The position numbers were made by a program, and so were the translations under genes. The notes under the pieces are model-generated. The model was given only the letters and a program-made list of their open reading frames with translations, was not told where the DNA came from and did no database searches. Positions 17,685 through 25,841 of a DNA stretch of 64,000 nucleotides are shown in pieces; position 1 is the stretch's first letter, and every line of letters begins with the position of its first letter. Origin of the DNA: Actinosynnema sp042752395 (GTDB lineage Bacteria; Actinomycetota; Actinomycetes; Mycobacteriales; Pseudonocardiaceae); the NCBI RefSeq assembly GCF_042752395.1, contig NZ_JBHYXZ010000029.1, positions 1-64,000 of the forward strand, read 5' to 3'.

Positions 17685-18437
17685 GTGAAGACCCTGCTCC
17701 GCGTCTTGTTACCCGTGGTCGCCGTCGTCGCGGCGGCGACCGTCGCCTTTGCCGCCCCCGTCCCGCCGACCACGCCCTACCCGGCGGTGCCGGCCGATGC
17801 CCGAGCCTGCCTGGTGGAGAAGCTCGAGATCGACAAGCAGCAGCTCCTGCACGACCAGGCCCTGCGCCACTACGAGCGCATCAAGGCCCTCCACGAGAAC
17901 AACGCCGCGTCCGCGGGCGAGCTGCGTGCCGCCGAACAGGCGTTGCACCAGGCCGCGATCGCGCTCAACAACGCCAAGTACGCCGAGGCGGCGTGCCGCA
18001 ACAACCTGGGCAACGACCCGAAGAAGGAGTGCGTGGCGCTGTCGCTGGAGCTGAACCGGCTCCTGGACGAGCTGGCGTTGCGCCAGGAGCTGGAGCGGTT
18101 GGCGAAGGCGCACTACGACGCCGTGCTCGCCCTCGCCAACAGCGGTGCGGCGTCGCGCGAGGAGCTGGACCGCGCCAAGACGGCGTGGGAGGTGGCGAAG
18201 GTCGAGCGGCAGCAGGTCGAGCAGCGCATCACCGACGCGAAGAAGAAGCTCGCGGACAACCCGGCGTGCAAGGACTACCCCTCGGTCCGCCCGACCCCCA
18301 CGCCGACCTCGACGCCGACGAGCGCTCCGACCACGACCAGTGGCGCGCCCACCCCGACCACGACCAGCGGCGCTCCCACGTCGTCGAGCACGGTCGTGCC
18401 GACGCCCACCACGGCGACCCCGGCGCCGGTGCACTGA
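17685..18437 (+). CDS. Secreted protein of two Cys-bracketed helical hairpins with a Pro/Thr tail
   Basis: 250 residues with a GTG start behind AGGAGGAC. Residues 1-24 are a signal peptide. Two related alpha-helical units follow: Cys42 to Cys104, and Cys116 to Cys195. Each contains a charged coiled-coil hairpin whose turn reads NNAASAGELRAAEQAL in the first and NSGAASREELDRAKTAW in the second. That phrasing resembles the periplasmic hairpin of HlyD-type adaptor proteins, suggesting an internal duplication. Residues 200-250 are Pro/Thr/Ser repeats, typical of wall-spanning or glycosylated linkers. Leu9 is a TTA codon. I do not recognise a named family and assign no function. Confidence 0.8.
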   Translation: MKTLLRVLLPVVAVVAAATVAFAAPVPPTTPYPAVPADARACLVEKLEIDKQQLLHDQALRHYERIKALHENNAASAGELRAAEQALHQAAIALNNAKYAEAACRNNLGNDPKKECVALSLELNRLLDELALRQELERLAKAHYDAVLALANSGAASREELDRAKTAWEVAKVERQQVEQRITDAKKKLADNPACKDYPSVRPTPTPTSTPTSAPTTTSGAPTPTTTSGAPTSSSTVVPTPTTATPAPVH

Positions 18438-18449
18438 CCCCGCGCCGAA

Positions 18450-18545
18450 CGCCCCCGGGGGGCCCCGCGGCGGGGGGGCGCCCCCCCCCGGGGTGTGGGG
18501 TGGGGGGTCTGGGGCCGCGTCGATGTTGTGCAGAGNNNNNNNNNN
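18450..18545. other. Assembly gap (N 18536-18545) with G/C patch
   Basis: G/C runs precede ten N between the hairpin-protein gene and the convergent S8 protease gene. Both neighbouring genes end cleanly outside it, so intergenic length and any terminator are unknown. Confidence 0.85.
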
Positions 18546-18585
18546 GGCCCCCGGCCGGCTCCGGGGCCACCACGGCGCGGAGTGG

Positions 18586-20166
18586 CTAGAGGGTCAGGGT
18601 CCACGAGTCGATGTAGCCGACGTCGTTGGCGACGACGTCGCGCACCCGCAGCTTCCAGGTGCCGCCGCGGGACTCGGCGGACAGGTTGACCGTCGCCGTG
18701 CCGGTGACGTTGTCGGCGCTGTCCGTGCTGCTGGAGTTCTTCAGCCGGTACGCGCTGCCGTCCGGCGCGATCAGGTCGATCACCAGGTCGCCGCGGAACG
18801 TGTGCTTGATGTCGAGCGCGACGGTGCTGGAGGCCGACGCCGTGCCGGTGCAGGACAGGCTGATCGGGCTCTCGACCGTGGTGAGGTCGTTGATGGTGAC
18901 GTTGTCGGGGTTCGTCCCGGTGCAGTCCGTCGGGTCCGGGCCGGGACCGGGGTCGCCGGTCATGAACCCGGTGTAGAGCAGGCGGTTGGGCGAGCCCGAG
19001 CCGATGCCGGTCAGCTTGTTGGCGGTGGCGTTGGCGACCAGCGCGTCACGGGCCTGCGCCGGGGTGGCGTTCGGGTTCTGCGACAGGTAGACCGCCACCG
19101 CGCCGGCCACGTGCGGCGACGCCATCGAGGTGCCGGTCATCGTCGCGCTGCCGGTGGTGCTGGTGTGCGAGGCCGAGACGATGTTCGTGCCGGGTGCCCA
19201 GATGTCCAGGCAGGAGCCGTAGTTGCTGGTGCTGGAGCGGGCGTCGGAGCTGGTGCTGTTGCCGACCGTCACGCCCGCGGTCACGTACTGCGGGCTGTAG
19301 CCGCACGCGTCGTCGGTCGAGTTGCCCGCGGCCATGACGAACTGCACGCCGGCGGCGATCAGCGCCTTCACCGCGTTGTCCAGCGACGGGTCCGAGCAGC
19401 GCTGCCGGCAGCCGATGCTGTAGTTGGCCACGGCGGGCTTGACCGCGTTGTTGCGCACCCAGTTGATGCCGGCGATGATGTCGTCGTTGGCGCCCGAGCC
19501 CTGGCAGTCGAGCACGCGCACCGCGTGCACCGTCGCCTTCTTGGCCACGCCGAACCGGGTGCCCGCGGCGGTACCGGCGACGTGGGTGCCGTGGCCGTGG
19601 CAGTCGGCGGGGTTCGAGTCGCCGTCGACGAAGTCGTAACCGGTCGAGACGCGGCCCGTGAAGTCGGTGTGCCCCGCGTTGATGCCGGTGTCGAGCACGT
19701 ACACGTGCGCGCCCTGGCCCGCGTTGGCCGGGTAGGTGTAGGCGCCGTTCAACGGCAGGTCGCGCTGGTCGATGCGGTCGTCGCCCCAGTTGGGCGGGTT
19801 GGTCTGGGTGTCGGCCACCGTCATCCGCTGCGCCTGCTGGACGTACACGACCTCGGGGTCGGCCGCCAGCCTGCGCGCCTGCTGCTCGGTCATGGTGACC
19901 GAGAACCCGTTGATGAGGTCGAGGCGGTGGCGCAGCGTGCCGCCGTAGCGCTGCGCCTTGTCGGACGAGGTCGCCTGCAGGGCGACGGGGCTGTCCTTGA
20001 GCTTGACGATGTAGCGGTCCTTGACCGCGCCCGGCTCGTTCGCGCCGAGGATCGCGCTCTGGGCGACCGCCGGGGCGGACATCGTGGCGATGCCGGTGGC
20101 GGCGGCCGCGAGCAGCACAGCCGCTCGGGTCGCCGCCACGTGCAGGGGGACGGACTTCCTTCGCAT
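18586..20166 (-). CDS. Secreted subtilisin-like serine protease (S8) with P-domain
   Basis: 526 residues. The ATG at 20166 has a GGAGA SD; the frame extends upstream, but the signal peptide fits this start (MRRKSVPLHVAATRAAVLLA, cleavage near AVAQ). An I9 propeptide inhibitor spans about 45-118 (RYIVKLKDSP). The S8 catalytic domain has Asp159 (VLDTG), His192 (HGTHVAG), oxyanion Asn282 and Ser347 (GTSMASPH), an aqualysin/proteinase K-type arrangement. A C-terminal proprotein-convertase P-domain (about 415-526, ending in SWTLTL) follows a DPGPGPDPTD linker. It is an extracellular nutritional or developmental protease. It is not obviously co-transcribed with either neighbour. Confidence 0.93.
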   Translation of the reverse strand: MRRKSVPLHVAATRAAVLLAAAATGIATMSAPAVAQSAILGANEPGAVKDRYIVKLKDSPVALQATSSDKAQRYGGTLRHRLDLINGFSVTMTEQQARRLAADPEVVYVQQAQRMTVADTQTNPPNWGDDRIDQRDLPLNGAYTYPANAGQGAHVYVLDTGINAGHTDFTGRVSTGYDFVDGDSNPADCHGHGTHVAGTAAGTRFGVAKKATVHAVRVLDCQGSGANDDIIAGINWVRNNAVKPAVANYSIGCRQRCSDPSLDNAVKALIAAGVQFVMAAGNSTDDACGYSPQYVTAGVTVGNSTSSDARSSTSNYGSCLDIWAPGTNIVSASHTSTTGSATMTGTSMASPHVAGAVAVYLSQNPNATPAQARDALVANATANKLTGIGSGSPNRLLYTGFMTGDPGPGPDPTDCTGTNPDNVTINDLTTVESPISLSCTGTASASSTVALDIKHTFRGDLVIDLIAPDGSAYRLKNSSSTDSADNVTGTATVNLSAESRGGTWKLRVRDVVANDVGYIDSWTLTL

Positions 20167-20348
20167 ACGGGGTTCTCCATCGTGCGTCTCCGGTGGGAGC
20201 ACCAGCCGGAGGAGCGCCCGTCGGGCAGGGGGTGGAGAGGTGACGGCCGCTCGACGCACACGATCAAATGTCGCCACCCGGTAAACAATCCGGGTGCCGC
20301 AAACTAGGTATACGCAAGATCAACTCGCCGCGTGCGGTCCCGGCGGCG

Positions 20349-20380
20349 CGGGTTCGTCGGGCCCCTCGCCGACGAACCCG
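20349..20380 (-). terminator. Stem-loop terminator after the aldo/keto reductase gene
   Basis: A perfect 12-bp inverted repeat (20349-20360 with 20369-20380, arm CGGGTTCGTCGG) around an 8-nt loop lies 18 bp beyond the stop of the minus-strand gene. There is no U tract, which is usual for actinomycete terminators. Confidence 0.7.
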
Positions 20381-20397
20381 GCCGTCGCGGTGCGCGG

Positions 20398-21339
20398 TCA
20401 GGCCGCGTCGTCCAGCCGTCGGCGCTGGTCGGGGGTCAGCTCCAGGGACACCCCGGCGAGCGCGTCGTCCAGCTGCTCGACGGTGCTGACGCCGACGATC
20501 GGCGTCACGGGCACCGGGCCGCCCGTCAGCCAGGCGAGCACGACCTGGTTGCGGTTCGCGCCGGTCTCGGCCACGACCTCGTCCAGCGCGGCCAGGCGGC
20601 GGACCGTGCCGGGGTGGTCGTACTCGGCGGGCATCGGCTTGTCCGTCCGGGTGTAGCGGCCGCCCAGCAGCGGCGTGTAGGCCCACAGCGCCATGTCCTC
20701 GTGGTGCTCCAGGTAGTGGATCACCTCGTCGCCGACCGCGCCGAACCGGTGCACCACGGAGGGCCGCGTGCCGGGTCGCGGTTGCAGGTACGTGTGGTGC
20801 TGCTGCACGGCGGTGAAGCCGACGCGGCCGTTCGCCCGCGCGATCGCCCGGGCCCGCTCCACCTGCCACACCGGGTAGTTCGAGCAGCCCAGGCGACCCA
20901 CCGCGCCCGCCGACACCAGCTCGTCGAACGCGGCGACCGTCTCCTCCAGCGGCGTCACCGGGTCGGGCTTGTGCGCCCAGTACAGCTCGACGTGGTCGGT
21001 GCCCAACCGCCGGAGGCTGCCCTCGATCCCGTTCTTGACCACGCCGGCCGACAGCCCCTCGGCCGTCTCCGGGAACCGACCGGCCTCGATCGGCTCGCAG
21101 CCCACCTTGGTGCTGATCCGCACCCGGTCGCGCACGCCGGGCCGGGCGGCCAGCCAGCGCCCCAGCAACGCCTCGCTCTGCCCGCCGAACCCGCTCGGGT
21201 GCTCCCAGAACGAGTAGCAGTTCGCGGTGTCGATCCAGACACCGCCCGCGTCCACGAAGCGGTCCAGCAGTTCGAACGAACGGCGCTCGTCGGTGACCGT
21301 GCCGAACAACATCGCGCCCAGGGCCAGGTTCTTCGTCAT
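20398..21339 (-). CDS. Aldo/keto reductase
   Basis: 313 residues forming a TIM-barrel NADPH-dependent oxidoreductase. The catalytic tetrad is visible as Asp37 and Tyr42 (WIDTANCYSFW), Lys78 (ISTKVG) and His123 (YWAHKPD). I chose the ATG at 21339 (MTKNLALGAMLFG) because it begins directly at the first barrel strand. It diverges from a MocR-type regulator 46 bp away, a common arrangement in which the regulator controls the reductase. The substrate is unknown. Confidence 0.92.
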   Translation of the reverse strand: MTKNLALGAMLFGTVTDERRSFELLDRFVDAGGVWIDTANCYSFWEHPSGFGGQSEALLGRWLAARPGVRDRVRISTKVGCEPIEAGRFPETAEGLSAGVVKNGIEGSLRRLGTDHVELYWAHKPDPVTPLEETVAAFDELVSAGAVGRLGCSNYPVWQVERARAIARANGRVGFTAVQQHHTYLQPRPGTRPSVVHRFGAVGDEVIHYLEHHEDMALWAYTPLLGGRYTRTDKPMPAEYDHPGTVRRLAALDEVVAETGANRNQVVLAWLTGGPVPVTPIVGVSTVEQLDDALAGVSLELTPDQRRRLDDAA

Positions 21340-21385
21340 GCGGCCCACGGTAGGGAGATTCGGCTCGGCAGTACGCTCCAATCCC

Positions 21386-22840
21386 GTGGTGGTTTCCCAG
21401 ACCAATTTCGCGTGGGCGACGCTGCTGGACGTCGGCGGTCGAGGTCGGCTGCACGACCGCGTGGCGCACGCGCTGCGCGCCGCGATCCGGGACGGCCGGC
21501 TGCCGGAGGGCGCCGCGGTGCCGCCGAGCCGGGCGCTCGCCGAGGAGCTCGGCTGCTCCCGCTGGGTCGTGACCGAGGCGTACGGGCAGCTCGTCGCCGA
21601 GGGCTACCTCGCCGCCCGGGTGGGCTCGGCGACCCGCGTCTCCTGGTCGCCGGGGTCCGCGCCGACGACGGCCCGCGAGCCGCGACCGCCGGCCCGGCCC
21701 AAGGTCCGGTACGACCTCGCGCCGGGCCTGCCCGACCTGCGGGCGTTCCCGCGCCGCCGGTGGGCCGACGCGGTCCGCGCGGTGATCGGCTCCGCCGTCC
21801 ACTACGACCTCGACATCCCCGACCCGGCCGGGCACGCGGTGCTGCGCACGACGATCGCGCAGTACCTGCGGCGCTCGCGCGGCGCGGACGCGGGAGCGGC
21901 GTCGGTGTCCGTGTGCGCCGGCGTCTCCGACGGCCTGGTGCGCACGTGCCGCGCGTTGCGCGCGGAGGGGATCGCCGACGTGGCCGTGGAGAACCCGGGG
22001 TGGGGACGGCTGCGGGACGCGGCGACGAGCGCCGGCCTGCGGGTGCACCCGGTGCCGGTCGACGACGACGGCCTCCGCGTGGACGACCTGGCGCGCACGC
22101 CCGCGCGGGCCGTCGTGGTCGGCGCGGCGCACCAGTTCCCGACCGGCGCGGTGCTGTCGCCGGACCGCCGGGCGGGGCTGCTGCGCTGGGCCCGCGAGGT
22201 GGACGGCTACGTGGTCGAGGACGACTACGACGCCGAGTTCCGCTACGACCGCCACCCGGTCGCCGTGGTGCAGGGGCTCGACCCCGGCCGGGTGTTCCTC
22301 CTCGGCTCGGTCAGCAAGACGCTCTCACCCGCCCTCGGCCTGGGCTGGCTGGTCGCGCCCGCCGCGCTCACCCCGGCGCTGCGGTCGGCGAACCTCGTCG
22401 CGGCCGCGCCGCCGGTGCTCGACCAGCTCGCGCTGGCGACCTTCATCGACCGCGGCTGGTACGACGCGCACCTGCGGGCCGCGCGCCGCCGCTTCCGCGC
22501 CCGCCGCGACCTGCTGCTCCGCACGCTCGACGACCTCGTGCCGGAGGGCCGGGTCGCGGGCACGGCCGCCGGGCTGCACGTCCTGCTGCACCTGCCCGAC
22601 CACGTCGACACCCCGCGCGCGGTCCGCGCCGCGGCGACCGCCGGGCTGCGACTGTCCGATCTGGACGACTACCGCGCGGAGGAGTCGGGCGGACCGAGTC
22701 GGACGTCGAGCGGCGACGGCGGCGTGGCGCGGTCGGCGGGCCGGGCGCTCGTCCTCGGCTACGGCAACATCGGCGACACCGAGATCCGCCCCGCCGTCGC
22801 CCTCCTGCGCGACGCGCTGGGCCTGCCCGGTCGGCGGTGA
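21386..22840 (+). CDS. MocR-type GntR/aminotransferase transcriptional regulator
   Basis: 484 residues. The N-terminal GntR winged helix (LHDRVAHALRAAIRDGRLPEGAAVPPSRALAEELGCSR) is followed by an aminotransferase fold I domain with the PLP lysine Lys311 in GSVSKTLSP and the DDYDAEFRYD motif. Such PdxR/MocR proteins sense pyridoxal phosphate or an amino acid adduct. GTG at 21386 or 21389; I chose the first. The divergent aldo/keto reductase gene is its likely target. Residues near 435-455 (GGPSRTSSGDGG) form a low-complexity loop not usual for the family. Confidence 0.92.
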   Translation: MVVSQTNFAWATLLDVGGRGRLHDRVAHALRAAIRDGRLPEGAAVPPSRALAEELGCSRWVVTEAYGQLVAEGYLAARVGSATRVSWSPGSAPTTAREPRPPARPKVRYDLAPGLPDLRAFPRRRWADAVRAVIGSAVHYDLDIPDPAGHAVLRTTIAQYLRRSRGADAGAASVSVCAGVSDGLVRTCRALRAEGIADVAVENPGWGRLRDAATSAGLRVHPVPVDDDGLRVDDLARTPARAVVVGAAHQFPTGAVLSPDRRAGLLRWAREVDGYVVEDDYDAEFRYDRHPVAVVQGLDPGRVFLLGSVSKTLSPALGLGWLVAPAALTPALRSANLVAAAPPVLDQLALATFIDRGWYDAHLRAARRRFRARRDLLLRTLDDLVPEGRVAGTAAGLHVLLHLPDHVDTPRAVRAAATAGLRLSDLDDYRAEESGGPSRTSSGDGGVARSAGRALVLGYGNIGDTEIRPAVALLRDALGLPGRR

Positions 22841-22906
22841 GCCGCCGATCGTCACCCGGTGTGCCCGAATCGGTGACGTTACGCTGATCCCCGGAGGTGG
22901 TGCCGG

Positions 22907-23638
22907 GTGCGGTTGCCGTTCGACGCGCACGCCTCGGTGCGGGCCGAGTTCGAGCGGCGCTGGGCGCGGGTGCGGCCGTCGGTGTGGTTCGGGTTCCTCG
23001 CGCCGCCGGTGGTCGGCCTGGTCGTCGCGCTCGCGGCCCCGTGGCGCGGCGCGGCCGTGCCGGGGTGGCTCCTGCTGGCGGTCGGGATCGCGGTCCCCGT
23101 GTGGTTCCTCCTGGGGCGGGTCTACCCGAAGCGGCCCGGCTGGTGGGCCGGGCTCGTCGCGTACGCGGGCGTGGCGCAGGCGCTCGGCGTCGGGCTCCTC
23201 ACCGCCGACCTGCCGGCCGTGCTGCCGACCGTGGTCGTCACGGGGGTCGCGGCCGTGCTGCTCGGCCGGGCCAGGGCCGTGCTGCTGGACGAGGTCGGCG
23301 GCGCGATCGCGGGCACGACGCTGGGCGTGCGCAGCGCGTCGCGGCAGGTGCGCAACGCGACCGGGCACCCGGTGCTCGCGCACGCCGCCTTCGACGGCGA
23401 GCTGCTGCGCTGGCACGTGACCACGGGTCCGTCCACCCCGGACGTCTCCGGCGGCGAGGTGCCGTTGCGCGAGGTCACCGACGTGTGGGTGGCGGACGCG
23501 CGGGGCGAGCCCGGCGGCGAGGTGGTCGTGGTGCGCGCGTTCGGCCGGGACGTCGAGCTGGTCGTCGGCCGCCCGCACGACTTCGCCGCCCTGCTGGACC
23601 GCCGGCTGCGCCTGCTTCGCCAACCCGACTGGGATTGA
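22907..23638 (+). CDS. Membrane protein of unknown function (possibly DUF3093-like)
   Basis: 243 residues, GTG start with SD GGAGGTGG. Four hydrophobic helices (about 25-45, 48-68, 78-95 and 98-118) are followed by a soluble beta-rich C-terminal half (RNATGHPVLAHAAFDGELLRWHV). The two-part arrangement resembles actinobacterial DUF3093 proteins, but I am not certain. It stands alone between the MocR gene and the alpha/beta hydrolase gene. Confidence 0.65.
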   Translation: MRLPFDAHASVRAEFERRWARVRPSVWFGFLAPPVVGLVVALAAPWRGAAVPGWLLLAVGIAVPVWFLLGRVYPKRPGWWAGLVAYAGVAQALGVGLLTADLPAVLPTVVVTGVAAVLLGRARAVLLDEVGGAIAGTTLGVRSASRQVRNATGHPVLAHAAFDGELLRWHVTTGPSTPDVSGGEVPLREVTDVWVADARGEPGGEVVVVRAFGRDVELVVGRPHDFAALLDRRLRLLRQPDWD

Positions 23639-23712
23639 TCTCCCCGGAGCGTGACGTCGGCGCTTGCTACTCGTTGGTCAAGCACACGTCCGACGACGGA
23701 AGGGGCAGCGGC

Positions 23713-24564
23713 ATGGCGACCGAACGGGTGCGGCTGGAGGACGGCGCGGAGCTGAACGTGACCCGCAGCGGCCCACCCGACGCCGAGCTGACCGTGGTGC
23801 TCGCCCACGGCTACGCGCTGGACCACCGGAGCTGGCACCGGGTGGTGGCCGCGTTGCCGGAGTCCGTGCGGGTGATCGCCTACGACCACCGCGGCCACGG
23901 CGGCTCCTCGCCCGCGGACAAGGAGACCGCGACCGTCGAGCAGCTCGGCGACGACCTGGGCGAGCTGGTCGAGCGGCTCGTGCCCGAGGGCCGGGTGGTG
24001 ATCGCGGGGCACTCGATGGGCGGCATGGCCGCGATGGCGATGGCCGAGCGACGCCCCCGCCTCTACCGGCAGCGGGTGGCCGGCGTGGTGTTCGTCTCGA
24101 CCGCCGCCACGGGGCTCGCGGAGACGTCGTTGGCGTGGCCCAAGGCGTTGGGCAAGCTGGTGCGCGAGCTGGAACGCGCGTTCGGGCCGCTGGTGCGGGC
24201 GGTGCGGGAGAAGATCGAGCCCGCGAAGACCGCCGGGTTGCGCTGGTGGCTGTTCGGCGACGAGCCGCGCGACGAGGACGTGGACCTCACCGCGGACATG
24301 GTGTGGGGGCACTGGCCGGAGACCGTCGCGCTGTTCCGGCCCGCGGTGGACCGCTACGACCGCGAGGCCGCGCTGACCGTCGCGGGGGAGCGCCCGGTGA
24401 TCGCGCTCGTCGGCGACGAGGACCGCCTGGTGCCCGAGTCGAACGCCAAGGCGCTGGCCGCGGCGGTGGGCGGCGAGTCGGTGGTGGTGGAGGACGCGGG
24501 CCACATGCTGCCGCTGGAAGCGCCCGCCGAAGTGGCCGCGCGGATCATGGAGCTGGCCGGCTGA
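23713..24564 (+). CDS. Alpha/beta hydrolase
   Basis: 283 residues with the classical triad Ser101 (GHSMGG), Asp237 (GDEDRLVP) and His264 (AGHMLP), and the oxyanion motif AHGYALDH. No signal peptide, so a cytoplasmic esterase or lipase-like hydrolase. The ATG at 23713 is preceded by AAGGGGCAGC. A perfect terminator follows directly. The substrate cannot be predicted. Confidence 0.9.
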   Translation: MATERVRLEDGAELNVTRSGPPDAELTVVLAHGYALDHRSWHRVVAALPESVRVIAYDHRGHGGSSPADKETATVEQLGDDLGELVERLVPEGRVVIAGHSMGGMAAMAMAERRPRLYRQRVAGVVFVSTAATGLAETSLAWPKALGKLVRELERAFGPLVRAVREKIEPAKTAGLRWWLFGDEPRDEDVDLTADMVWGHWPETVALFRPAVDRYDREAALTVAGERPVIALVGDEDRLVPESNAKALAAAVGGESVVVEDAGHMLPLEAPAEVAARIMELAG

Positions 24565-24567
24565 CCC

Positions 24568-24603
24568 GGTGCTCCTCGGTCGGGCGGTCGACCGAGGAGC
24601 ACC
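24568..24603. terminator. Strong bidirectional terminator, perfect 15-bp stem
   Basis: GGTGCTCCTCGGTCG (24568-24582) pairs perfectly with 24589-24603 around a 6-nt loop. It starts 4 bp after the hydrolase stop and lies between convergent genes. Confidence 0.8.
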
Positions 24604-24690
24604 CGGTGGTGTCCTTCGCCCCGCTGGTCCAATAGCCTCGATAACTTCAGTGTTGACCAAACTCGATCATGAGGACCGGGTCCGGGAGAA

Positions 24691-25122
24691 CTAGCCCTGA
24701 GCCGGAGCGGTGCTGCGGTAGCTCTCGGTGTAGTAGTCCGCGAGGCGCTGCCGGTAGTCGTCGGCGTCGAACGTGTCCGGGTCGTACGGCGGCGCGTCCT
24801 TGATCTGGTTCCGGGTCCGGTCGACGTGGATGCGGTGCGCGTCGTGGTCCACCCGCTCCACGGCCCCGATCGGCACGACGACGCGGTGGCTGGTGAGCCA
24901 CGTGCCGGTGTCGATCAGCAGGCAGTCGGCGGGCAGTTCGGCGTTGGCCTGGTCGATCTCGCCGATGCGCCCGTCCACGGCCTCCACCTCGTACCCGAGC
25001 AGGCCGGTGTCGGGCCGGTCGCGCCGCGCGTCGAGGTCGGCGTCGGGCGTGCCGGTCGGGTTGCCCATGCCCGCGGTCTCGCGCCAGAGCCACGGGATGA
25101 ACGGGTAGGGGTAGGGCTGCAT
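24691..25122 (-). CDS. PRC-barrel domain protein
   Basis: 143 residues. An N-terminal YPYPFIPWLWRE segment is followed by a PRC-barrel-like beta-barrel (GLLGYEVEAVDGRIGEIDQANAE, then WLTSHRVVVPIGAVERVD). The C-terminal part (YDPDTFDADDYRQRLADYYTES) resembles stress-type PRC-barrel proteins seen in bacteria. SD GAGGAGGTCGCC directly precedes the ATG. Role unknown; such barrels often bind partner proteins or RNA. Confidence 0.8.
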   Translation of the reverse strand: MQPYPYPFIPWLWRETAGMGNPTGTPDADLDARRDRPDTGLLGYEVEAVDGRIGEIDQANAELPADCLLIDTGTWLTSHRVVVPIGAVERVDHDAHRIHVDRTRNQIKDAPPYDPDTFDADDYRQRLADYYTESYRSTAPAQG

Positions 25123-25132
25123 GGCGACCTCC

Positions 25133-25153
25133 TCGATCGGTGGGAACGATCGA
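25133..25153. repeat. Inverted repeat between the NrtR-like and PRC-barrel genes
   Basis: TCGATCG (25133-25139) and CGATCGA (25147-25153) form a 7-bp stem with a 7-nt loop. It may terminate the upstream minus-strand operon (stop at 25187) or influence access to the adjoining SD of the PRC-barrel gene. Confidence 0.4.
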
Positions 25154-25186
25154 GCAATACCCGTTCGAGTGAATCTTGAGACCTGG

Positions 25187-25822
25187 CTACGACGTCCAGC
25201 GCCAGACCGACGGCGGCCGGCCGCCCTTCGGCTGCGCGGCGGCGTGCTGCGCGGTGCGTTCGAGGCCGGGCACCCGTTCCATGGTGCGGCCGAGGTTGGC
25301 GGGGTAGGGGCGGTCGCCGGTCAGGGACTCGGTGACGTCGAGGGCTTGGGCGGTGGTGAACTCGCGGCCGAGCAGGCCGGCGGTGAAGGCGGGGTCGCGC
25401 CACAGGTGCGCGGCGAGCAGGGGGCGGCAGTCGCGGACGATGCGGTTGTGGTCGAAGGCCAGCGGCGGCACGTCGGTCAACGGGGTCCAGACGGGGCCGT
25501 CGCCGGACAGCCCGGCCGGGTCGACGGTGGCCCACAGGGCGATCGACAGCGTCGGTCCGCGCGGGTCGCGGGACGGTTCGTCGAAGGTGGTGAGCTGGCC
25601 GGAGGCGGAGATCGCCCGTTCGGGCACGCCGAGCTTGCCGGTGACCGCGCGCCGGGCCGCGTCGCGCAGGCGTTCGCCCTTGCCCAGCAGCACGCCGGGC
25701 AGGGCGAGGACGCCCGCGAACGGGTCGAGCGCGCGGGGCGCGATGCCGAGCAGGACGGCGCGTGCGGTCGGGTCGAAGCGCAGCGCCAGCACGTCCACCG
25801 ACACCAGGGTCGACTCGATCAT
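25187..25822 (-). CDS. NrtR-like regulator: degenerate Nudix domain plus winged helix
   Basis: 211 residues. The N-terminal Nudix fold has a broken Nudix box at about 43-65 (GVLLGKGERLRDAARRAVTGKLG): the catalytic REXXEE is replaced by RAVTGK, so hydrolysis is unlikely. The C-terminal 60 residues (FTTAQALDVTESLTGDRPYP ... GRPPSVWRW) match the winged-helix of NrtR regulators, which bind ADP-ribose or related nucleotides. Last gene of a four-gene operon, 19 bp after the PurA-like gene. I infer that it regulates that operon through the palindrome at 29074-29096. The ligand could be a nucleotide made or consumed by the PurA-like enzyme. Confidence 0.8.
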   Translation of the reverse strand: MIESTLVSVDVLALRFDPTARAVLLGIAPRALDPFAGVLALPGVLLGKGERLRDAARRAVTGKLGVPERAISASGQLTTFDEPSRDPRGPTLSIALWATVDPAGLSGDGPVWTPLTDVPPLAFDHNRIVRDCRPLLAAHLWRDPAFTAGLLGREFTTAQALDVTESLTGDRPYPANLGRTMERVPGLERTAQHAAAQPKGGRPPSVWRWTS

Positions 25823-25841
25823 GGTCGGGATTGTCCCGCAC

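Noticed and set aside
18438..18535. Open frame bridging the hairpin protein and the gap
   Set aside because: It runs through homopolymer sequence; the hairpin protein has a clean TGA at 18435-18437.
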